Assembly: GCA_009775265.1 (NCBI GenBank)
Contig: VSPG01000003.1
Coordinates: 1 to 45,347, forward strand
Reading direction: 5' to 3'
Length of the DNA stretch: 45,347 nucleotides
Origin: Muribaculaceae bacterium
GTDB lineage: Bacteria; Bacteroidota; Bacteroidia; Bacteroidales; Muribaculaceae
The translations under genes and the position numbers were made by a program. Shown one piece after another: positions 8,548-17,913 of the stretch (positions within the stretch are counted from its first letter, which is position 1; each line of letters begins with the position of its first letter). The notes beneath the pieces were generated by a model. The model saw only the letters and a program-made list of their open reading frames with translations, was not told the origin of the DNA and did not search any database.

Positions 8548-9008
8548 ATGGCAAACTGGTTTGAATGCAAGGTGCGCTACGACAAAATGATGGAAAACGG
8601 CGCAGTGAAGAAAGTGAACGAACCCTACCTCGTGGATGCCCTCAGCTTCACTGAAGCCGAAGCGCGCATAATCGAGGAGCGCACGCCCTACATAAGCGGC
8701 GACTTCAGCGTGAGCGCCGTGAAACGCACAAAAATAGCCGAGATATTCTGGAACGACGACGAGGCCGCCGACCGCTTCTACACCGTGAAAGTGGCTTTCA
8801 TCACCATCGACGAGAAAACCGGCGTGGAAAAGAAAGCATCCACCCTGATGCTCGTGCAGGCCGGCAACTTCAAGGAAGCCCTCGACCACTTCCTCGACGG
8901 AATGAAAGGCACCATGGCCGACTTCGAGATACAGAGCATAGCCGAGACCCCGCTGCTCGACGTGTACAAAGTGAGCGCCATGGGCGGAGAAAAGGCCGCC
9001 GACAAGCA

Positions 9009-9012
<4 letters not shown>
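8548..9012 (+). CDS. DUF4494 family protein
   Basis: This is a 154-residue soluble protein beginning MANWFECKVRYDKMMENG, the recognisable N-terminus of the Bacteroidetes DUF4494 family. It has no signal peptide or membrane segment. The central part (VKVAFITIDEKTGVEKKAS) and the later LVQAGNFKEAL block are also typical. Its function is unknown. It overlaps the yggS start by 4 bp (GTGA), so the two are translationally coupled, which is the order I recall from other Bacteroidales. Confidence 0.85.
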
Positions 9013-9671
<659 letters not shown>

Positions 9672-9695
9672 CGAACAGAAACAGCACGGAATACA

Positions 9696-9757
9696 CGCAG
9701 ACGGAAACGGAGCGGCGGCAGCGCCTTCATTTTCCGTCTGCGCTGTTCTTCCGTTCT
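9696..9757 (+). terminator. Probable terminator after yggS
   Basis: A perfect 12-bp stem, CGCAGACGGAAA (9696-9707) with TTTCCGTCTGCG (9731-9742), encloses a 23-nt loop. A T-rich tract follows, but 11 bp after the stem, so this is weaker than a classic terminator. Confidence 0.55.
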
Positions 9758-9785
9758 TTTTTTAGGCACTTTCGCCAAAAATAGT

Positions 9786-9793
9786 TAACTTTG
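9786..9793 (+). promoter_or_regulatory. -7 element for the MFS-transketolase operon
   Basis: TAACTTTG fits TAnnTTTG, 75 bp upstream of the permease start. A TTTA at 9761-9764 sits where a -33 TTTG would be. Confidence 0.7.
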
Positions 9794-9868
9794 CGGCATA
9801 GAGGGCGAAATGCGCCCTGACGACAACAGCAATTCTTTAACCCAAACCCTATACCATACACCTTACAA

Positions 9869-11221
9869 ATGGAACGCAATCAAAAACAGAAGGGTAAAGT
9901 CATCGCTATCGTGGCGATGTTTTTCCTTTTCGCGATGATTTCTTTCGTCACCAACCTCGCCGCGCCCATCGGCACCATATGGAAAAACAACTACGAGTGG
10001 AGCGGCATGCTCGGCAACCTCATGAACTTCCTCGCCTATCTGTTCATGGGTATCCCCGCCGGCAACCTGCTCGTGAAAATCGGATATAAGAAAACAGCAC
10101 TGTGGGCAATGGTAATCGGTATTGCCGGCCTCGCCCTCCAATACCTGTCGAGCGTGGCAGGCACCGAGACCGTCGTGTTCTCCGCAGGCGCCGACGCCGT
10201 GACCCTCAACTTCATCATCTACCTGCTCGGCGCATTCGTGTGCGGCTTCTGCGTGTGCATGCTCAACACCGTCGTGAACCCGATGCTCAACCTGCTCGGC
10301 GGCGGCGGCAACAAAGGCAACCAGCTCATACAGACCGGCGGCGCGCTCAACTCGCTCAGCGGCACGATGACCCCGCTGTTCGTGGGCTCGCTCATCGGCA
10401 TGGTGACCGCGCAGACATCCATGAGCGACGTGGCACCCCTGCTGTGGATAGCCATGGGCGTATTCGCCTTCGCATTCATCGTGCTCAGTTTCGTGGCCAT
10501 CCCCGAGCCCCACATGAACAAGGGCGGCAAAAAAGTGAAATTCGCCCACAGCCCGTGGCACTTCCGCCACACGGTGTTCGGCGTGGTAGGCATATTCTTC
10601 TACGTCGGCATCGAAATCGGCATCCCCGGCGTGCTCAACTTCTACCTCTCCGACAGCTCGGCCAGCGGCATACTCGTGAACGCATCGGCCATAGCCGGCG
10701 CAGTGGTGGCCATCTACTGGCTGCTCATGCTCGTAGGACGCCTGCTGTCAAGCGCCATATCGGGCGCCGTGAGCAGCCGCGCGCAGCTCATCTTCGTGAG
10801 CACACTCGCCATCGTGCTCATCATCGCCGCCATCTTCCTGCCCGACAGCATACGCGTGTCGATGCCCGGCTACAGCGTGGCCGACGGCTTCACCATGGCC
10901 GAAGTGCCCATGAAAGCCCTGCTGTTCGTGCTCTGCGGCCTGTGCACATCGGTGATGTGGGGCGGCATCTTCAACCTCGCCGTGGAAGGCCTCGGCAAAT
11001 ACACCGCCCAGGCCAGCGGCATCTTCATGATGATGGTGGTGGGCGGCGGCGTCATGCCCGTGATTCAGAACGCCATCGCCAACAGCCTCGGCTACATGAC
11101 AAGCTACTGGCTGGTGGTGGCCATGCTCGCCTACCTGCTGTTCTACGGCCTCATCGGATGCAAGAATGTCAACAAAGACATTCCCGTGGACGACGAAGCC
11201 CCCGACGCGCGCAACCTCTAA
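9869..11221 (+). CDS. MFS sugar permease, FHS-like
   Basis: This 450-residue integral membrane protein has about 12 hydrophobic segments and is normal in length for the major facilitator superfamily. The first half runs from VIAIVAMFFLFAMISFV to the sixth segment near 195. The cytoplasmic loop after it is basic (NKGGKKVKFAHS), as is usual between the two halves. The second half has GIFFYVGIEIGIPGVLNFYL and GIFMMMVVGGGVMPVIQ. The latter resembles the fucose/glucose-galactose:H+ symporter (FHS) group, but the substrate cannot be read. Transketolase follows after 36 bp, suggesting sugar uptake coupled to pentose phosphate metabolism. Confidence 0.85.
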   Translation: MERNQKQKGKVIAIVAMFFLFAMISFVTNLAAPIGTIWKNNYEWSGMLGNLMNFLAYLFMGIPAGNLLVKIGYKKTALWAMVIGIAGLALQYLSSVAGTETVVFSAGADAVTLNFIIYLLGAFVCGFCVCMLNTVVNPMLNLLGGGGNKGNQLIQTGGALNSLSGTMTPLFVGSLIGMVTAQTSMSDVAPLLWIAMGVFAFAFIVLSFVAIPEPHMNKGGKKVKFAHSPWHFRHTVFGVVGIFFYVGIEIGIPGVLNFYLSDSSASGILVNASAIAGAVVAIYWLLMLVGRLLSSAISGAVSSRAQLIFVSTLAIVLIIAAIFLPDSIRVSMPGYSVADGFTMAEVPMKALLFVLCGLCTSVMWGGIFNLAVEGLGKYTAQASGIFMMMVVGGGVMPVIQNAIANSLGYMTSYWLVVAMLAYLLFYGLIGCKNVNKDIPVDDEAPDARNL

Positions 11222-11257
11222 GAATCTCAACAACACACCTATCATTTTTATACTATA

Positions 11258-13312
11258 ATGGATCAGAAACTTCTTACCCGCGCGGCCGACAACGTCCGCA
11301 TCCTCGCAGCCTCCATGGTGGAGAAAGCAAAGTCGGGACACCCCGGCGGCGCCATGGGCGGCGCAGATTTTGCAGCCGTGCTATATGCCAAGCATCTCGT
11401 CACTGACCCCGACAACCCGAAATGGCCGTTCCGCGACCGTTTCTTCCTCGACCCCGGCCACATGTCGCCGATGCTCTATGCGGTGCTCGCCCTGACGGGC
11501 AAATTCTCGCTCGACGAACTGAAGCAGTTCCGCCAGTGGGGCAGCCCCACCCCCGGCCACCCCGAAGTGGACGTGGAGCGCGGCATCGAGAACACCTCCG
11601 GACCTCTGGGCCAGGGCCACACCATGGCCGTGGGCGCAGCCATAGCCGAACGCTTCCTTGAAGCACGCTTCGGCGACGTGGTGGCGCACAAGACCTACGC
11701 GTTCATCAGCGACGGCGGCATCCAGGAAGAAATCTCGCAGGGCGCCGGACGCATAGCCGGCTACCTCGGCCTCGCCAACCTCATCATGTTCTACGACAGC
11801 AACGGCGTGCAGCTCAGCACCATGGTAGACGCCGTAAACCGCGAGGACGTAGCAGCGAAATACCGCGCATGGGGATGGAACGTGCTCGAAGTGGACGGTA
11901 ACAACCCCGTAGCCATAAGCGAAGCCCTCGACAGCGCCTACGGCGAAACACAGCGCCCCACCCTCATCATCGGCCACACGGCCATGGGCAAAGGCGCCGT
12001 GAAGGCCGACGGCACATGCTTCGAAGGACAGTGCAGCACACACGGCCAGCCCCTCAGCAGCAGCGGAGCCGACTACGCAGCCACTATCGCCAACCTCGGC
12101 GGCAACCCCGAAGAACCCTTTGAAATCTTCGCCGACGTGGCAGCCCTCTACGCCGAACGCGCCGACGAACTGCGCCGCCTTGTGGCCATCCGCCGCCAGG
12201 ACTACCAGGCATGGAGCGAAGCCAACCCCATCCTCGCCGCCGAACTCGAAGGCTACCTCGCAGGACGCCTGCCCGAGATAGACTACAAAGCCATAGCTCA
12301 CAAGCCCGGCACATCGACGCGCCAGGCATCGGCCGACGTGCTCGGCGTGCTCGCACAGCAGGTGCGCAACATGATCGTAGGCTCGGCCGACCTCGCCAAC
12401 AGCGACAAGACCGACGGATTCCTGAAAAAGACACGCGCCCTGACACGCGGCGACTTCGGCGGAGCATTCCTGCAGGCAGGCGTGGCCGAACTCACCCTCG
12501 CATGCATCATGAACGGCATAGCACTGCACGGCGGCCTCGAAGAAGCCTGCGGCACGTTCTTCGTGTTCAGCGACTACATGAAGCCCGCAGTGCGCCTCGC
12601 AGCCCTCATGGAACTGCCCGTGAAGTACATATGGACACACGACGCATTCCGCGTGGGCGAAGACGGCCCCACCCACGAGCCCGTGGAACAGGAAGCCCAG
12701 ATACGCCTCATGGAGCAGATACGCAACTTCAGCGGCCGCCCGTCGCTGCTTGCGCTGCGTCCCGCCGACGCCGCAGAAACCAGCGTGGCATGGAAGATGG
12801 CCATGGACAACCACGACACACCCACCGCCCTCATCCTCTCCCGCCAGGACATCCCCGACCTGCCCGCGCCCGAAGGCACCGACCGCTACACGGCAGCTCT
12901 CGGCGCGCTCAAAGGCGGCTACACCGTGGTTGAGGCCGCCAAGCCAGACGTGGTGCTCGTGGCCAACGGTTCGGAAGTGAGCCTGCTCTGCGAAGTGGCT
13001 GTGCTGCTCGAGGCCGAAGGCATACACGCCTCCGTGGTGTCGATGCCAAGCATAGGCCTGTTCAACGTGCAGCCCGCCGACTACCGCGCATCCGTGCTCC
13101 CCGCCGGAGTGCCCCAGTTCGGCCTCACCGCCGGCCTGCCCGCCTCGCTGCGCATGATTGAGGGATTCACCGGCAAAGTGTTCGGCCTCGAACGTTTCGG
13201 AGCCTCCGCCCCCTACAAGGTGCTCGACGAGAAGTTCGGCTTCACCGCCTCGAACATCCTCGCCTGCGTGGCCCAGTACCTCGGCCGCACGTTGCCTGAC
13301 ATGCCCCGATAA
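11258..13312 (+). CDS. tkt: Transketolase
   Basis: This 684-residue thiamine diphosphate enzyme moves two-carbon units in the non-oxidative pentose phosphate pathway. N-terminal motifs are AKSGHPGGAMGGADFA (about 24-39), DPGHMSPMLYA and GPLGQGHTMAVGAA. The ThDP/metal site reads SDGGIQEEISQG...YDSNGVQLS instead of the textbook GDGxLMEG; I believe this form is normal for the Bacteroidetes subgroup, so it is not evidence of inactivity. The pyrimidine domain carries WTHDAFRVGEDGPTHEPVEQ and the C-terminal domain APYKVLDEKFGF. It lies 36 bp after the permease and ends in its own terminator. Confidence 0.97.
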   Translation: MDQKLLTRAADNVRILAASMVEKAKSGHPGGAMGGADFAAVLYAKHLVTDPDNPKWPFRDRFFLDPGHMSPMLYAVLALTGKFSLDELKQFRQWGSPTPGHPEVDVERGIENTSGPLGQGHTMAVGAAIAERFLEARFGDVVAHKTYAFISDGGIQEEISQGAGRIAGYLGLANLIMFYDSNGVQLSTMVDAVNREDVAAKYRAWGWNVLEVDGNNPVAISEALDSAYGETQRPTLIIGHTAMGKGAVKADGTCFEGQCSTHGQPLSSSGADYAATIANLGGNPEEPFEIFADVAALYAERADELRRLVAIRRQDYQAWSEANPILAAELEGYLAGRLPEIDYKAIAHKPGTSTRQASADVLGVLAQQVRNMIVGSADLANSDKTDGFLKKTRALTRGDFGGAFLQAGVAELTLACIMNGIALHGGLEEACGTFFVFSDYMKPAVRLAALMELPVKYIWTHDAFRVGEDGPTHEPVEQEAQIRLMEQIRNFSGRPSLLALRPADAAETSVAWKMAMDNHDTPTALILSRQDIPDLPAPEGTDRYTAALGALKGGYTVVEAAKPDVVLVANGSEVSLLCEVAVLLEAEGIHASVVSMPSIGLFNVQPADYRASVLPAGVPQFGLTAGLPASLRMIEGFTGKVFGLERFGASAPYKVLDEKFGFTASNILACVAQYLGRTLPDMPR

Positions 13313-13322
13313 CAACCTATAC

Positions 13323-13361
13323 ATCCGCCGCCGGACACATGCCCGGCGGCGGATTCATTTT
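13323..13361 (+). terminator. Hairpin terminator after transketolase
   Basis: A perfect 12-bp stem, ATCCGCCGCCGG with CCGGCGGCGGAT, has an 8-nt loop and is followed by TCATTTTA. It begins 10 bp after the stop codon. Confidence 0.8.
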
Positions 13362-13436
13362 AGCCTGAAAGATGGAAAAATAGATCCGGAATTAGTTTTT
13401 TTTCACACAGACAGCATTCGTTTAAAAAAAAATTGC

Positions 13437-13444
13437 TAATTTTG
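13437..13444 (+). promoter_or_regulatory. -7 element for the OmpA porin
   Basis: TAATTTTG fits TAnnTTTG, within a very AT-rich stretch 65 bp upstream of the gene. A TTCG lies at 13417-13420, closer than the usual -33 spacing. Confidence 0.65.
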
Positions 13445-13509
13445 AACCCGATTACCGACCTATTATACGCACATTCAACTATAACACACTAATATTAGTT
13501 TATTTATTT

Positions 13510-14694
13510 ATGAAAAAAGCTACTTTCTTTGCTTGCGCCTGCGCCCTGCTCATGGGACAGTCGCTTATGGCCCAGAACAATGCTCAGGAGGTCACCTACG
13601 TGGAGGATCCCACCCAGGGCGTTCTGGTGAACAAGTTCAGCAACAACTGGTTTATCACGGTTGACGGCGGTGCCGGCGTTTACTTCTCCAGCTTCGACGA
13701 TCACCGTAAGTTCACCGACCGTTTCGCTCCCGCTGCCGACATCTACGTAGGCAAGTGGTTCTCGCCCATCATCGGCCTGCGCCTCGGTGCAAGCTGGATG
13801 CAGAACAAGGGTCTGTCCAACGGTCCCGTAGCAGGTTCGCTTCTCGACGAATACCGTCCTGACGGCTACTATAAGACCCTCTACAACCAGGTAGGCCCGG
13901 CTGCTGACGTGATGATCAACCTCACCAACTGGTGGTGCGGCTACAAGCCCAACCGCATGTACAACGCCATCGTTTACGCCGGTGCAGGTGGTTACTTCAC
14001 CCTCAACAACGACTGGCACACCCTCCGCGACACCAACCTCTTCGGCCGCGTAGGTTTCATCAACAGCTTCAACGTGAGCAAGCGTGTAGCTCTGTCGCTT
14101 GATATCCGCGCCACCCTCATGGACGGCCACGCCGACAACGCCTACAACCACGTAGACAAAATGTTCGGCAGCCTCAACGCTTACCTCGGTGTGACCTTCA
14201 ACCTCGGCAAGACCAACTGGAGCGCTCCCGTTGTTCCCGTTTGCCCCCCCGCAGAGAACTGCGACGCACTGCGCGCACGCCTCTCCGCTGCCGAAGCTCG
14301 CGTAGCCGACCTCGAGCGTCAGCTCCAGGACTGCCTCAACCGCAAGCCGGAAGTTGTGGAAGCCGAGCCCGAAGCTCTCGCCACCATCTACTTCCCCATC
14401 GGTGTCAGCCGTCTGACCCGCGAAGACAAGAACATCGTCAACGCCGTTGCCGACGTCCTCAAAGCCGACGCTTCCAAGAAGTATGACGTGAAGGGCTACG
14501 CCGACACCTACACCGGTTCTGACGCCATCAACAACCGTCTCCGCAACCAGCGTGCAGGCAACGTTGTGAAACAGCTCGTAAGCCGCGGCGTAAGCGCCGA
14601 CCAGGTTCAGGCAGTTCCCGTCCAGGGCAACCTCCACGGCGACAACGAAGCTCTCGTAAGCCTCGACCGCTGCGCTGTGATCATCGAGCGCTAA
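13510..14694 (+). CDS. ompA-like: OmpA family outer membrane porin
   Basis: This 394-residue protein has a signal peptide ending around LMAQ (1-21). A beta-barrel region of about 200 residues follows, then a short heptad-rich linker (LRARLSAAEARVADLERQL, about 255-275). The C-terminal OmpA peptidoglycan-binding domain carries YADTYTGSDAINNRLRNQRA, the counterpart of GHTD..G....N..LS..RA. It resembles Porphyromonas Pgm6/7-type porins. Codon use (GGT, CGT, GTA, GTT) differs from neighbours and resembles gapA, suggesting high expression. It is monocistronic, with its own promoter and terminator. The role is anchoring the outer membrane to peptidoglycan. Confidence 0.95.
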   Translation: MKKATFFACACALLMGQSLMAQNNAQEVTYVEDPTQGVLVNKFSNNWFITVDGGAGVYFSSFDDHRKFTDRFAPAADIYVGKWFSPIIGLRLGASWMQNKGLSNGPVAGSLLDEYRPDGYYKTLYNQVGPAADVMINLTNWWCGYKPNRMYNAIVYAGAGGYFTLNNDWHTLRDTNLFGRVGFINSFNVSKRVALSLDIRATLMDGHADNAYNHVDKMFGSLNAYLGVTFNLGKTNWSAPVVPVCPPAENCDALRARLSAAEARVADLERQLQDCLNRKPEVVEAEPEALATIYFPIGVSRLTREDKNIVNAVADVLKADASKKYDVKGYADTYTGSDAINNRLRNQRAGNVVKQLVSRGVSADQVQAVPVQGNLHGDNEALVSLDRCAVIIER

Positions 14695-14719
14695 ACCGCT
14701 CCTATCAGCCACAACTTTT

Positions 14720-14751
14720 ATCGGGCTCGCCAAAAGGCGGGCCCGATTTTT
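14720..14751 (+). terminator. Rho-independent terminator of the OmpA gene
   Basis: A 12-bp stem, ATCGGGCTCGCC with GGCGGGCCCGAT (one T:G pair), has loop AAAA and a following run of T. It starts 26 bp after the stop codon. Confidence 0.92.
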
Positions 14752-14811
14752 ATGCTGTATCCGCAGCGCCCGATTCAGGCGCGAAGCCTCAGCACGGAAA
14801 ACAAGACTGCA

Positions 14812-14828
14812 ACAGGCGACACGCCTGT
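14812..14828. repeat. Small perfect hairpin
   Basis: ACAGGCG and CGCCTGT pair around a 3-nt loop in the otherwise empty stretch between ompA and the DUF6048 gene. There is no T-run and no known function. Confidence 0.4.
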
Positions 14829-14913
14829 GAGCGCAGCGACGAACGGACATAAAGCTGCAAGAATAATCCATTCACTCAACATGCTCTAAGCCTGCACATA
14901 CAAAGAAACAGCA

Positions 14914-14955
14914 GCCCCCGGGGCTACGGCCGCACAGCGGACACAACCCGGGGGC
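14914..14955 (-). terminator. Solitary REP-like hairpin, possible terminator of the minus-strand operon
   Basis: Stem GCCCCCGGG/CCCGGGGGC encloses a core GGCCGCACAGCGG that closely matches the REP-like core at 11-24 and 993-1006. On the minus strand it lies 31 bp after the DUF6048 stop and is followed by a moderately T-rich stretch (TGCTGTTTCTTTG). It may have been adopted as an operon terminator. Confidence 0.6.
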
Positions 14956-14985
14956 ACATGCCAATAGCGGAAAGCAATGGGCTTT

Positions 14986-15867
14986 TTACTCGGCTACGGG
15001 CACAGGCTTCCTGCGCGACACAGGCAGCGTGTAAGTGACGAAGAAAGCGCCTGTGAGCGCTCCGCTACGCGCGCCATAGCCCGGCACATAGTACGGACTT
15101 CCATAAGGCGTCTCGGTGCAGTGGAGCATCGTGTGGTATTTGAGCATCCACCCGGCCGACACCGGCCCGCAGAGCTTGACACGAAGGCCGAAACACAATT
15201 CGAGCCATCCGGCGGCAGCATTCTGGCGAGGGATGCCGAACGTGGCCGTCTCGTCCCAATACGGAGAATCGACGATTACGTCGCGCACCTCCCAGCGGAA
15301 CGTGGAAAATCCGTACCGCAGACCGGCAAGCAGCAGATAATCGGGATTGCTGTTGTACAGAAAATTATAGTTTGCTCCTATCCGGAAATACGGAGCCATC
15401 GGCGAGCGATAGTAGTAGCCACCGCCCGAGGGTTTATGCGAGGCGGTGCCTAATCCGGCCTCTAACACAGGGATGTAGCGGTTGTGCAGATTCACCTCGG
15501 CTGCGAAGCCCGCCAGACCATAGTCCTGGCCGAACAGACGCATTGCAGCGTCCCATATGTCCACCGAGACAGACACAGAATGCAGCAAAGGGTACTGCAT
15601 GCGCGGCAACGACGCCGTCAGGGCAAGAGAATCAACCCATTTGTCGCCTGTCACGGTGTCGACCCACACCACTTTGCCGTTGTCGTCGACATAGCTCACG
15701 GATGAGGCGCGGCGTTCGGCATTGATGCGTGCGGTGTCGTTGCGCAGTTCGTTGCGGCTCTGCGTGGCCGTGGCCGCAGTGTTCACTGGTGTGATGCGGC
15801 GCTGCGCTTCGGCGCCGGATGCCACGGCGAGCATCGCCGCAAGGAGAAGGACACGTGCAAGATTCAT
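14986..15867 (-). CDS. DUF6048 family outer-membrane-associated protein
   Basis: This 293-residue protein has a signal peptide (about 1-22, ending GAEAQ). It is rich in aromatic residues and alternating patterns after residue 100, such as AGLRYGFSTFRWEV, and ends in a beta-rich FFVTYTLPVS segment. This suggests an outer membrane beta-barrel. It fits the DUF6048 family, normally next to DUF6452 as here, where the two overlap by 4 bp. Function is unknown. It is the last gene of the five-gene minus-strand operon. Confidence 0.8.
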   Translation of the reverse strand: MNLARVLLLAAMLAVASGAEAQRRITPVNTAATATQSRNELRNDTARINAERRASSVSYVDDNGKVVWVDTVTGDKWVDSLALTASLPRMQYPLLHSVSVSVDIWDAAMRLFGQDYGLAGFAAEVNLHNRYIPVLEAGLGTASHKPSGGGYYYRSPMAPYFRIGANYNFLYNSNPDYLLLAGLRYGFSTFRWEVRDVIVDSPYWDETATFGIPRQNAAAGWLELCFGLRVKLCGPVSAGWMLKYHTMLHCTETPYGSPYYVPGYGARSGALTGAFFVTYTLPVSRRKPVPVAE

Positions 15868-16382
15868 TGCCCTGCCCCCTCCCCTTCGGGCTCCGCCGTG
15901 CGGAAATAGATGAGGATGCTCACCTTATCCACATTGGTGATGAGCGAATCGGCCATCACCACCCGGTCGATAACATTGTCGGTATAGTCTACGGATGTCA
16001 CCCGGTAGCGGTACGTGGCGCCGCATTCCTCCGACGCAAAATAGGGTATGCTCTCGTAATCGAACGTGATGACATCCTCCACACCGGCCGCCTCGAGCGC
16101 TTTCTGTCGGTAAACGAAACGCCACGAGGTGCTGTTGCGGGTAGAACGCATCGGCAGATACAACTGGCTTTTGGCCGGCTTCGCCTCGCTCAGCACCGCA
16201 CCGTCCGGAGCGTCCACGCCCACCACCTCGAGCGAATCCACGCTTATGGCCTTGTCGGTGGACGACGAGCGGAATTCGGCCAACGGCAGCGAACTGCGGT
16301 TGTCAAGGCAGCCGGAAGTGTTGCACGAAGCCAAAGCCGCCACAGCGCCCGCCATTGCCGCTATCGCTATTCCACGCCCCAT
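15864..16382 (-). CDS. DUF6452 family lipoprotein
   Basis: This is a 172-residue lipoprotein with lipobox LASC, lipidated at C20. The next stretch, NTSGCLDNRSSLPLAEF, is the recognisable start of DUF6452 proteins. The rest is probably a beta-sandwich. It overlaps the nitroreductase gene by 16 bp and the DUF6048 gene by 4 bp. The constant pairing of the two DUF genes suggests they work together in the envelope, but no function is known to me. Confidence 0.8.
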   Translation of the reverse strand: MGRGIAIAAMAGAVAALASCNTSGCLDNRSSLPLAEFRSSSTDKAISVDSLEVVGVDAPDGAVLSEAKPAKSQLYLPMRSTRNSTSWRFVYRQKALEAAGVEDVITFDYESIPYFASEECGATYRYRVTSVDYTDNVIDRVVMADSLITNVDKVSILIYFRTAEPEGEGAGQ

Positions 16383-16903
16383 TGCAGGATGTCGTCAAGC
16401 TCTTTACGCTTGCGTGCGGGAGCCTTTTCGTCGTAGCCGGGATAGCCGATGGGTATTATCACGATAGGTTCCACTCCTTCCGGCAGGCGCAGGTCGGCAC
16501 GGAGCGGTTCGGGGTCGAAGTTGCACACCCAGCACGTGCCGAGGCCGAGAGTGGTGGCCGTCAGGCATATGTGTTCGGTGGCTATGGCGATGTCCACATC
16601 GGTGTGGTCTTTGCCGTCGAAAGAGCGGCGCCAGGCTTCGCCGTGGTGGCCGCACACGACGATGAAAGCCGGTGCCTCCTTTATCCACTCGCGGTCGTAG
16701 GCACGGCCGCATATCTCGCGTCCCTGCTCGCCTTCGAGCACAATAAAGCTCCACGGCTGGCGGTTGCAGGCCGAGGGAGCGAGGCGTGCGGTGTCAAGAA
16801 CGGTGCGGATGAGTCCGCGGTCGACAGGAGTGTCTTTATATTTGCGGCAGCTGTGGCGAGAGTCCACAAGCTTGGCGAATTGTGCGAATGAGTTCAGTTC
16901 CAT
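16367..16903 (-). CDS. Nitroreductase family FMN protein
   Basis: This is a 178-residue FMN-dependent NAD(P)H oxidoreductase of the nitroreductase family. The N-terminal FMN-binding motif SRHSCRKYKDTPV (14-26) and ARLAPSACNRQPW (about 40-52) are present. AIATEHICLTATTLGLGTCWV (about 106-126) matches the dimer/FMN helix, and PIGYPGYDEKAPARKRKELDDIL is the usual C-terminus. The physiological substrate is unknown. It starts 19 bp after the glycosyltransferase and overlaps the next gene by 16 bp. Confidence 0.92.
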   Translation of the reverse strand: MELNSFAQFAKLVDSRHSCRKYKDTPVDRGLIRTVLDTARLAPSACNRQPWSFIVLEGEQGREICGRAYDREWIKEAPAFIVVCGHHGEAWRRSFDGKDHTDVDIAIATEHICLTATTLGLGTCWVCNFDPEPLRADLRLPEGVEPIVIIPIGYPGYDEKAPARKRKELDDILQWGVE

Positions 16904-16922
16904 AATAGTTCTTTATGCGGTA

Positions 16923-17909
16923 TCAGGAGTGGGGATGTCCTGTGTTCTTTAAAGCTTGTTTGATTTCGCTGTCTATTTCATAGTGGTTGCGCCCCGGCGC
17001 ATTGCGGGCCACGAGTTCGCCCACGAATCCGGCGAGGAACATCTGTGCCCCCAGCAGCATGAGCGTGAGCGCGAGGTAGAAGTAAGGCGAATCGGTCACG
17101 AGCGTGTAGGGGTGGCCCGAGTGCATGTGGTAGAGCTTAGTGAAGCCGACTATGGCCGTGGACACGAGGCCGAGCAGGAACATAAGCGAGCCTACGAGGC
17201 CGAAAAAGTGCATGGGTTTTCCGCCGAACTTGCCGGTAAACCAGAGTGTGATGAGGTCGAGATAGCCGTTGACAAAGCGGTCGAGGCCGAATTTGGTCTT
17301 GCCGTATTTACGGGCCTGATGCTGCACCACTTTCTCGCCGATGCGGCTGAAGCCGGCGAGTTTGGCAAGATAGGGGATGTAGCGGTGCATGTCGCCGTAC
17401 ACCTCGATGTGTTTCACCACCTTGCTGCGGTAGGCCTTCAGCCCGCAGTTGAAGTCGTGCAGGTTGTGTATGCCGCTCACACGGCGCGCCGTGGCGTTGA
17501 AAAGCTTGGTGGGTATGGTCTTCGACAGCGGGTCGTAGCGCTTTTGCTTATAGCCGCTCACGATGTCGTAGCCTTCCTCGCGTATCATGCGGTAGAGTTC
17601 AGGAATCTCGTCCGGCGAATCTTGCAGGTCGGCGTCCATGGTGATAACCACGTCGCCTTCGGAGCGGGCGAAGCCCACGTTCAATGCCGGGCTTTTTCCA
17701 TAATTGCGTCGGAAACACACTCCGCGCACGGCCGGGTTGGCCTCGGCCAGACGCTCTATCACCTCCCAGGAACCGTCGGTACTGCCGTCGTTCACGAATA
17801 TTATCTCATAGCTGAAGCCGTTGTCGCGCATCACACGGGCTATCCACTGCTCCAGTTCCGGAAGCGATTCGGCTTCGTTGTACAAAGGCACTACTACTGA
17901 AATGTCCAT
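16923..17909 (-). CDS. Glycosyltransferase family 2, DPM1/undecaprenyl-phosphate type
   Basis: This 328-residue GT-A enzyme begins MDISVVVPLYNEAESLPEL. It has the nucleotide-sugar loop FVNDGSTDGSW (about 39-49) and the metal-binding DAD at 92-94 in TMDADLQDSPDE. The acceptor region SGYKQKRYDPLSKTIPTKLFN follows. Two hydrophobic segments near 234-256 and 275-297 anchor it in the inner membrane. It probably loads a sugar on undecaprenyl phosphate for envelope glycan modification, as ArnC/GtrB-like enzymes do. The gap to DUF4199 is only 4 bp. Confidence 0.9.
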   Translation of the reverse strand: MDISVVVPLYNEAESLPELEQWIARVMRDNGFSYEIIFVNDGSTDGSWEVIERLAEANPAVRGVCFRRNYGKSPALNVGFARSEGDVVITMDADLQDSPDEIPELYRMIREEGYDIVSGYKQKRYDPLSKTIPTKLFNATARRVSGIHNLHDFNCGLKAYRSKVVKHIEVYGDMHRYIPYLAKLAGFSRIGEKVVQHQARKYGKTKFGLDRFVNGYLDLITLWFTGKFGGKPMHFFGLVGSLMFLLGLVSTAIVGFTKLYHMHSGHPYTLVTDSPYFYLALTLMLLGAQMFLAGFVGELVARNAPGRNHYEIDSEIKQALKNTGHPHS

Positions 17910-17913
17910 ATCT

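Noticed and set aside
11258..13312. Inactive transketolase because GDG reads SDGG
   Set aside because: All other catalytic blocks are intact, and I recall the SDGGIQEEISQG form as standard in Bacteroidetes enzymes.
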